Assembly: GCF_015752155.1 (NCBI RefSeq)
Contig: NZ_JADOVI010000004.1
Span: forward strand, 124,001 to 188,000
Source: Cryobacterium sp. MP_M3
GTDB taxonomy: Bacteria; Actinomycetota; Actinomycetes; Actinomycetales; Microbacteriaceae
Length of the DNA stretch: 64,000 bases
Direction: 5' to 3'
The translations under genes and the position numbers were made by a program. How positions within the stretch are numbered: the first letter of the stretch is position 1; the number at the start of each line of letters is the position of its first letter. Shown here piece by piece: positions 17,192 through 24,900 of the stretch. Below the pieces are notes generated by a model. That model searched no databases. It worked only from the letters and a program-made list of their open reading frames with translations, and had not been told where the DNA came from.

Positions 17192-19548
17192 GTCGCCGAT
17201 CCTCCCTTGCCCCGTACCGCCCGAAGAACGGTTGTCCCTCCAGCGTAGCGACCCAGCGACCGGAGCGAGACGAGCGCCGCGAGCCTCATCCGGCGCGTCT
17301 TCCCGGCCGACAACCCGGCACGCAACTGAGCGACCGACGCCCACACCGTGTCTGCCTCGATCGTGCCAGGCCGGTCGGGTGCGAACACCGCCCGGTCGAC
17401 GACCGAGGCGAAGGCCATCGGCGCGGGGCCGCCCACGGTCTCGGCTACCTCGATCCTGGTTGCGCCGGCGGGCACGTCGATGCCGTAGTCCAGGGCAGCG
17501 TCGGCGAATTCACGCCAGCCGCCGCGGATCCGGTCCAGCGGCGCCGGAAGGGTTCGGCGGAGCCTCCGCCGCCTGGCCTTGGCGGCGATGATGAGCAGGA
17601 ACGGCGCGGCCAGGAGCGCGAGTCCGAGCAGGGTCCAGCCGAACACCGTGGCGGCGGCGAGGAGGAAGGCGAGCAGCGGGTCGAGGCCCGCCGGGGGGTC
17701 GTCGATGGTTCTTTCCGGCGGTGCCGCATCGCGCTGTTCCGCGGTGTCGGGGACGGCGGGGGGTACCACCGACTGGGGGCGGGACACCACCGCGGGCTTG
17801 TCCGGCTGCTTCGCGGGGATGTCGCGCACTGCCGGATTCGGGTCGATGGTGACCCACCGCCCGTCGGCCGACTGCACTTCGATCCAGGCCGAGATGTCGG
17901 AGCCGGTGACGGTCACGGAACCGGACCCGCCGGAAGCCGCGGGTACGAACCCGACCACGACCCTGGCCGGGAATCCCAGCCTCCGTGCAAGGAGAGCGGC
18001 CGCCACGGAGTACTGCTCGGCGTCGCCCAGCATGGGCTGGTCGGTGAACAGCTGGCTGATCCGGTCTGCACCGTGGCCCGAGCGGCTCACCGGCTCGCCG
18101 GCGCCGACCCCGTGGCTGATGTAGCCATCCGTCTTCAGGCCGTCCAGCATCGCCTGGAGCTGGACGCCCGGCGGGTCCCCGGGCCGCACGTAGCGGGCGA
18201 GGACCTGGTCCAGATCGTCGGGGACCACGTCGACGGCCGGCAGAATGGCCGCGCCCGGTTGCAGGGCGGCCAGGGTGGCCGGTTCCCGCGGCATCACGGC
18301 GACGCTCGTGTACCGGTCTCCCCTGGTCAGTCCGGTCAGCACAGCGGCGGTGCCGCTGTTGTCGTTGTAGAAGAACGAGTCCGAGCGGGCGACCGCCGTC
18401 GGCCCGGAGAAGGTGATTCGTTCGAGCGCTCCGGCGCCGGGAACCCAGACTCCGCTGTAACCGTCGACGGTCACCGCCAGGCTGACCTGTTCCCCGCCGG
18501 CTTCCGACTGGTCGAGCCGGTCGGGCAGCCTCGTGAAGGAGCCGGATGCGCTGGCGGCCGCGGCGCTGCCCACCGAGTAGACGATGCCGTCGTAGCTGTC
18601 GAGGGCCGCGATGCGAATGCGCCCTCCCGTGGGGAGACCGCTCACCTCGAGCAGGGCCTCGTCGGCGGCGCCCGGCTCCAGGTAGCCGCGGAATGCGCTG
18701 AGGGGGCTGGGGTAGGACCGTGGATCGAACGGTTGCTGCACCCGCGCACGCAGCACGTCGCGGGGAACACTCGCCGGGAGCGCGATCGCCGCGACCGTGC
18801 CTGCCGCGATGGCCACGGCGATGACCAGGGCGGCGCTGACCAGTCCCCTGGCCGCGCCGAGGCGGCGGTCGGCGGCCGACTCGATCGTCCGGCGGGATTG
18901 CTGGGCGACGAGGCGCACGATGGCGTGCCGGCGCACCCAGCGCAGCCACAGCAGCCAGAAAAGCAGCACCACGAAGAGCCCGAGGGCGGATTCGATCGGG
19001 GTGGCCGCCCTCGTCGGCCCCAGTCCGATCCCGGCGATGAAGAGCACCGCGGGCGGGAGTGCCGCGAGTTCGCTGATCCGGGTGCGAAGCGCAATCGACA
19101 GCCCGGCAACGGTGCTGAGCAGCACCAGGATCAGCGCCGGCACGAGCAGCGCCTGGTAGGAGCCGACCGGCAGCACGATCGTGACGAGTTGCTTCCAGCT
19201 GAGGGCCGTGGCCAGGATCAGGTCGAGAAGGCCCTGCCCGGACGGAAGGACCCGGTTGATCGCCTCGCCGGGGATGGCCAGGGGCACCCCGGCCAGCAGG
19301 AAGACGGCGATCGTCGCGAGGCCGACGACCCACGCCGGCCAGCGGAAGATCGCGCCGGGCACGGCGACGAGCGCACCCAGGGCGAATGCGACGACGACGA
19401 GCACGACGAACTCGGTGCTCCGGTAGATCGGCCAGAGCGAGGTCGCTGCGACGAAGGTGGCCGTCATCAGGCCGAGGGTGTTGCCGAGGATGAAGCCCCA
19501 GTCGGTGCGCGGCCGGCGGGCCAGCCTGGCTTCCCTGCGCGCGCTCAT
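17188..19548 (-). CDS. Transglutaminase-fold membrane protein lacking catalytic Cys and His
   Basis: A 786-residue protein with about six to seven helices between residues 17 and 260, an extracytoplasmic region to about 620, another helix (about 622-655) and a cytosolic tail. The extracytoplasmic transglutaminase core is recognisable by LARRLGFPARVVVGF (about 520-534) and WVTIDPNP. The position of the nucleophile, usually CEQF/Y, reads GDAEQY (Ala510), and the usual HAW reads SAW (Ser553); only the Asp (569) remains. It is therefore probably a binding or scaffold pseudoenzyme. It lies between DUF58 and FHA genes with four-base overlaps on both sides. Confidence 0.85.
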   Translation of the reverse strand: MSARREARLARRPRTDWGFILGNTLGLMTATFVAATSLWPIYRSTEFVVLVVVAFALGALVAVPGAIFRWPAWVVGLATIAVFLLAGVPLAIPGEAINRVLPSGQGLLDLILATALSWKQLVTIVLPVGSYQALLVPALILVLLSTVAGLSIALRTRISELAALPPAVLFIAGIGLGPTRAATPIESALGLFVVLLFWLLWLRWVRRHAIVRLVAQQSRRTIESAADRRLGAARGLVSAALVIAVAIAAGTVAAIALPASVPRDVLRARVQQPFDPRSYPSPLSAFRGYLEPGAADEALLEVSGLPTGGRIRIAALDSYDGIVYSVGSAAAASASGSFTRLPDRLDQSEAGGEQVSLAVTVDGYSGVWVPGAGALERITFSGPTAVARSDSFFYNDNSGTAAVLTGLTRGDRYTSVAVMPREPATLAALQPGAAILPAVDVVPDDLDQVLARYVRPGDPPGVQLQAMLDGLKTDGYISHGVGAGEPVSRSGHGADRISQLFTDQPMLGDAEQYSVAAALLARRLGFPARVVVGFVPAASGGSGSVTVTGSDISAWIEVQSADGRWVTIDPNPAVRDIPAKQPDKPAVVSRPQSVVPPAVPDTAEQRDAAPPERTIDDPPAGLDPLLAFLLAAATVFGWTLLGLALLAAPFLLIIAAKARRRRLRRTLPAPLDRIRGGWREFADAALDYGIDVPAGATRIEVAETVGGPAPMAFASVVDRAVFAPDRPGTIEADTVWASVAQLRAGLSAGKTRRMRLAALVSLRSLGRYAGGTTVLRAVRGKGGSAT

Positions 19549-20951
19549 ACGGCGGCCGCCCTGGCCAGGCTGTGCTGCAGGTCGTCCAGGAAGCCGATGG
19601 TGAGCACGCTGAGCTCGGCAACCCGCCGGAGGCTGGGGATGTTCTCCGGGTCGCAGACCACGGCGACCACCTCGACCCCGGCCGGGAAACGATGTGCGGC
19701 GGCGCGCAGTTCGGTCAGGCTGGTGGACGACCCCGTGACCAGGAACGCCACGGAGATGCCGGCGACCTTGTCGGCCGCCGCCTTGGCCAATTCGCTGACG
19801 GGCAGCGCCGCACCGGAGAGGTCCACCCGGCTGAGGTCGTCGAGCAGACGCGTGCGGGTGAGCGTGCTCAAGCTGCGAACCATGGATGCCCGCCGCCGGG
19901 CGCCGCCCGGAACCGCCTCGCTGGCCACGACCGACACCGTTCGGGCATCAAGAATGGCCCGCACGCCGAGCGACCCGGCCACGCTGACCGCCATCTCGAA
20001 CTCGTCCTCGGTCGCGAAATCGGATTCAGCCAGGCTCAGGGCCACCATCAGGTGGCTGCGGCGCGACTCCTCATACTGCCGCACCATGTAGCGGCCGGTC
20101 TTGGCCGTACTCTTCCAGTGGATGCTGCGGCGCTCGTCACCGGGCACGTATTCGCGCAGCGCGTGGAAGGACACGTCGCTGTTGGTCAGGTCGCGGGTGG
20201 GATTGCCTTCGAGGTCGCGGATGAACCCCGTGCTCATGCTCGGGATCGGGATGGTGCGCGGATGCACGAAGAGTTCGACGCGCTCGGCCCAGACGATCTC
20301 CCGTCGCAGCAACCCGACCGGGTCGCCGCGCACGGTGCGCACCGGTCCGATCGGGATGACACCCCGGCGGGTGGCCGGAACGATGAAGACGTCGTCGAAG
20401 CTGCCTCCGCGGGCAAGCCCCGGCATGGCGAATTCGGCCAGCCCGGCGCCCACCGGGACCTCGACGGCGACCCCGGGGAGCCGCTGCCTGGTCGGGTTCA
20501 GCACCGTCACCTCACCGGGCACCTTCGCCCCGACGACCACCCGGTCGACCGGAAGGGACAGGTGGATCTCGTAGGCGTTGCGCCCGAGCAGGAAGCAGAA
20601 CGCCGCCACGACCAGGACGGAACCGGACCAGGCGATCGCGACAAGTTCAGTCCAGCCGAGGCCGTAGCCGAAGAGGAACGAACAGAACACCACGACGAGG
20701 AGGCACCAGCCGAGCGGAGTGACCACCGAGGCGACGAAACCGCCGATGGTGGAGCCGAGTTCGGCCAGCGCCCGCCAGGCCCGAACCGTGGCGGTGATCG
20801 CGTCGGCCAGCCTGCCGTCCCGCACGGGCGCATCCGCCCGGCCAGGCGCCCCAGGCGGCACCTCCGGTGCGGCATCCGTCCGGACGGTGCCACCGGTGAG
20901 GTCAGCGGGGCCCCGCGTCACACCGCTGCGGGTGAGTTTGACCTGGCTCAC
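19545..20951 (-). CDS. DUF58 domain protein
   Basis: A 468-residue protein with an N-terminal region, two adjacent transmembrane helices (about 70-125) and a C-terminal DUF58 region. The family hallmark RDYVPGDERRSIHWKSTA-like segment appears here as LREYVPGDERRSIHWKST (about 262-279), followed by MVRQYEESRR. The vWA-like part lacks a clean DxSxS metal site (ALSLAESDF). DUF58 proteins work with MoxR ATPases, whose gene is directly upstream with a four-base overlap; the pair probably acts on the assembly or activation of membrane-linked protein complexes. The overlap with the transglutaminase-like gene indicates one mRNA. Confidence 0.87.
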   Translation of the reverse strand: MSQVKLTRSGVTRGPADLTGGTVRTDAAPEVPPGAPGRADAPVRDGRLADAITATVRAWRALAELGSTIGGFVASVVTPLGWCLLVVVFCSFLFGYGLGWTELVAIAWSGSVLVVAAFCFLLGRNAYEIHLSLPVDRVVVGAKVPGEVTVLNPTRQRLPGVAVEVPVGAGLAEFAMPGLARGGSFDDVFIVPATRRGVIPIGPVRTVRGDPVGLLRREIVWAERVELFVHPRTIPIPSMSTGFIRDLEGNPTRDLTNSDVSFHALREYVPGDERRSIHWKSTAKTGRYMVRQYEESRRSHLMVALSLAESDFATEDEFEMAVSVAGSLGVRAILDARTVSVVASEAVPGGARRRASMVRSLSTLTRTRLLDDLSRVDLSGAALPVSELAKAAADKVAGISVAFLVTGSSTSLTELRAAAHRFPAGVEVVAVVCDPENIPSLRRVAELSVLTIGFLDDLQHSLARAAAV

Positions 20952-21919
20952 ACAGTCAGCCTGTCGCTGGGCGGCGGGGTCTCGATCAGGATCCGGGCGA
21001 TCACGCTGGACGGCGTGACCCCGTCGAATTCGGCCTCGGGGTCGAGGACGAGCCGGTGGGCGAGCACGGTTTCCGCGAGTTCCTTGACGTCGTCGGGGAT
21101 CACGTAGTGACGGCCGTTGGCTGCGGCGAGGGTCTTGGCGGTGCGGACGAGGGCGAGGGCTCCGCGCACGCTCACGCCCAGCCGCACCTCGGTGCTCGTG
21201 CGGGTGGCGTCGATCAGCCGGGCGACGTAGTCGTTGATGGTGGCGTCGACGAAGACCGTGCGGGCGAGGGCCGCGAGCTCGACGACGGTCTCGGAGGACA
21301 CGATCGGGGGCACCACCGTTTCGTGCGCGCGCAGCCCGGCGCCCTCGAGGATGCGCACCGTCGAGGAATGGTCCGGGTAGCCGATCGAGGCCTTCATGAT
21401 GAACCGGTCGAGCTGGGCCTCCGGCAACCGGTAGGTGCCCGCCTGCTCGATCGGGTTCTGGGTGGCGATCACCATGAACGGCGCCGCCACGGGATGCGTC
21501 ACGCCGTCCGCGGTGATCTGTTCTTCTTCCATGACTTCGAGCAGGGCCGACTGGGTCTTCGGGCTGGCCCGGTTGATCTCGTCGGCGAGGACGATGTTGG
21601 CGAAGATCGGACCACGGTGGAACTCGAAGGCGCCGCTGCGCTGGTCGTAGATGCTCACGCCGGTGATGTCGCCGGGCAGGAGGTCGGGGGTGAACTGCAC
21701 ACGGTTGCTCGAGCCGCGGACACTCTGCGCAATGGCGCGGGCGAGGGAGGTCTTGCCCGTTCCCGGCACGTCCTCGAGCAGCAGGTGGCCTCCGCTGAGC
21801 AGGGCGGTGAACGACATCCGGATCACGTGGTGCTTGCCGAGCAGCACCTGTTCCACCCCGGTCACGAGTCGGTCGAACACCTCGGCGAACTGGGTTGCCT
21901 GCTCCGCGGTCATCGTCAT
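20948..21919 (-). CDS. MoxR-family AAA+ ATPase
   Basis: A 323-residue AAA+ chaperone-like ATPase. Walker A is VPGTGKTSLARA (about 52-63), Walker B is IVLADEINRASPKTQSALL, sensor 1 is VIATQNPIEQAGTY and sensor 2 lies near DDVKELAETVLAHR. The ATG at 21919 (MTMTAEQ) is chosen because homologues begin there; an earlier ATG at 21991 overlaps the end of the Ig-like gene (ATGA type) and would add 24 unconserved residues, with neither start having a clear ribosome site. Its stop overlaps DUF58. MoxR ATPases assist maturation of complexes holding vWA/DUF58 proteins. Confidence 0.92.
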   Translation of the reverse strand: MTMTAEQATQFAEVFDRLVTGVEQVLLGKHHVIRMSFTALLSGGHLLLEDVPGTGKTSLARAIAQSVRGSSNRVQFTPDLLPGDITGVSIYDQRSGAFEFHRGPIFANIVLADEINRASPKTQSALLEVMEEEQITADGVTHPVAAPFMVIATQNPIEQAGTYRLPEAQLDRFIMKASIGYPDHSSTVRILEGAGLRAHETVVPPIVSSETVVELAALARTVFVDATINDYVARLIDATRTSTEVRLGVSVRGALALVRTAKTLAAANGRHYVIPDDVKELAETVLAHRLVLDPEAEFDGVTPSSVIARILIETPPPSDRLTV

Positions 21920-21980
21920 GGGGTGGTCACTTTCGTTCGGGCATGGGCTCAGGCTCGGTGCGAGGCTCATTCTGCGTGGC

Positions 21981-24900
21981 TCATTTGTCATAGGAGAAAG
22001 CGTGTCCGTCCACCGTCACGGTGAGCCGCACCGTGCCGGCCGGCTGCGGCGACGACAGGGTGCACGTGTTCGCCAGGCCGGCCGCCGGGGTCACGGACGA
22101 GTCGCCCGGCACGAGGCACTCGTAGGTCGCGTCGAGCCCGTTGTTGTCGGGGCCGTTCGTCCAGGAGAACACGCCGGTCTCTGGAGTGTAGACCAGCCCC
22201 TGCACGGTGAAGCTCACGGATGCCTCCGCCGCAGCAGGGTAGGTCCCGGACCAGGTGCCGCAGGAACCCCAGACCGTGCACGCCTGCACCTGGAACCGGA
22301 CCACCTGCCCGAACCGGAATCCGAGCGGCGCCCGCGGCCAGGTCGTCGCCGGGAAGGTGACATCGGTCCACGGCATCGGGTTGCCCGAACCGTCGACGGC
22401 CCGGATATTGTAATGGTCGACGCCGGCGCTGGGGCTCACGCCGTCGATGCGAAGGTCCCAGGAGTCGCCGTTCATCGCCATCGGGCTGTTCACGGACGTG
22501 ATGTCGCCCGGCGCCGGCCGCACGAGCACGGTCGCCACCGCGGTCGGCGCGCAGCCTGCCCGGTTGTAGCCCCAGACGACGAACGAGTAGTGGCCGTTGT
22601 CGGCGAGGAGGTTGTCGAAGACGACAGAGGTGGTGCCGGCGGCGACCGTCTTCTGTTCGGCGACGATTCCGCCCTGGGTCGGGGCGACCAGCGTTCCGGG
22701 GGCCGGGGTGGTCACCGAGCAGGACTGGGCACCGGTGGGCACCTGGTCAGCGCTCACCCGCTGCACGAAGTAACCCGCGATGCCGTCGCCGCGGCCGTCG
22801 AAGGCGTCCCAGCTCACCGTGACGGAGCCGCTCGAGTCGACCGCGTTCGCGGTGATCGCGCCGGCCCGGGCCGGGCCGAACGGCCGCCCGTTTCCGGTTG
22901 CCGTGTTCCAGGTGGACAGCGCCGGGTAGGCGTCGTTCCGCGCGCTGACCGTGAAGGGGACATCCGTGCCGTTGACGAGGCCGCCGACGTCGATGGTGCA
23001 GGAGCCCGCGCTGCAGGACGGCCCGGATGCGCTGACCTCGCTCTGCGGAGTGCCGGCGACAGTCACGACGTAGCCGCGCATGGCGGTGCCTCCGCCGACC
23101 GGGGCGACCGTGTTCCAGTGCAGGCGCAGCCCGGAGTCGAGCGGCTCGGCCGTCAGCCCGGCCGGGGCCGGCGGGACGACGTCGGACCAGACCCGGTCGG
23201 CGAGCACGGTGGCCGCGGACGGGCCGATCCCGTTACGGGCTGCTACGGCGACCCGCACCGCATTGCCCTGGCCATTGCCGGGGGTGAAGACCTCGCAGGC
23301 CGTGGCCTGGCAGAGCGTGCTGCCGACGACGGCGCCCGTCGCTGCGCTGGTCAGGGTGATCTCGAAGCCGGAGACGGCGGCGTTGTTCGACGCTCCCGCG
23401 TTGAACGCGACCGAAATCCGGCGGTCGGCGAATGAGGTCACCCGGAGGCTCGACACCGGGTCGGGTTTGTCCTGCACCGAGATGCGCACCGTGCCCCAGG
23501 CGAACCGGTCTGGGTCGCCGGTCGCGTCGGCCACCTGGTATTGCAGGTTCGTGTCGGCGGGCGCGGCCTCCGGCGCGACCTTGACGGTGAGGCGGCTGTT
23601 GTCGGCGCTGGGGGTGATGCTCACTCCCGCGGGAACCCCGGCGCCGTCGACGCCGCGCACCGCCACGACCCGCAGCGGCACGGCCGGGAACGGGTTGGTC
23701 GCGCCGTCGTTCGCGAGCACGTCGACGACGGTGCTCTGGCCGCGCGGGGCGATGACGGCGTCGGCGGCGGGCACGGCCAGGGGCCGGGTCGACGCGACCA
23801 CGCCCATCTCGATCCGGCCGGCCTTGCCGGCGTTGATGCCGTCACGCACGCCGATCGTGATCGTTCCGCGGCCGCCCGTCGGAGTCGACTCCGAGGCGTG
23901 CAGGGTCAGCTGCTGGCCGTCAAGGGAATAGCTGAAACCGACGGGGCGAGGCTCGAGCACCGTGTAGGCCAGTTCGGCCTGGTCCTTCGGGTACGGGTAG
24001 GAGGTGAGCCGGGTCAGGTCGATGACCTTCGTCTGGTCAGGCTCGAAATCGAGCACTGCGCCGTCGAAGCCGGGCGGCTGGTTCTCGCGCGGGGTGACGT
24101 CGATCGGCAAGACGATCGTCGCCGTGCGACCGTCCGGGTCGCCTGCCCGGGTGCCGTCCGTCACCTCGAAGGAGATCGAGGCTGGTCCGTAGTACTTGTC
24201 GCTGCTGGTGAACACGAGACGAGTGTCTGAGGAGACCAGGTCGGCCCCGTCGGAACGGGTGGCCTGCACGAGGCTGCGATCGGTGAGGCGCACTCGCCGG
24301 CCGCCGACGGCGACGACGTAGTCGTTGATGTCGATCGTGAGGGTCGATTCGCTCTGGACCTTGAGCGGGGACATGCCCTTCCGCAGTTGCGGCAGGGCGT
24401 CGTTCGAACCGGGAACCCAGACGAACGCATAGGACACAATGCTCGTGTCGTCCGGGTTCGCCACCTCGAACGGGATGACCTGGCTGCTCTCCCCGATGCT
24501 CACCCTCACGCGGTGCTTGCCGGTCACCTCGGCGACGCTCGAGAAGCGGGCCGGGACGGACAGTTCAAGGCTGCTCGCGGGCCCGTCGGCGAAGAACACG
24601 TTGGCCAGCACGTCGACGTCGATGGTGCGCCGGTCGAGCACGTCGGAGAGCGCCAGGTGCGTGTCCCGGGCGTCGGGTCGGGAGCGCGGGGCATCCGCCC
24701 GCACGACAACGGTGAGGAAGGTGGAACTCGAGCCGCCGCGGTCGTTCTGGATGTCGTAGATGAATCCGTAGCGCCCCTCCCTGGCCGGCGCGTGCACGGA
24801 GACGGCGTCGCCGACGATGACGGCCTTGCCCCGTGAGTTGCCGGTGCCGGTCGGTTCGACCCCGGTGATGGTCAGGGCGCCTCCGTCGGGGTCAGAGTCG

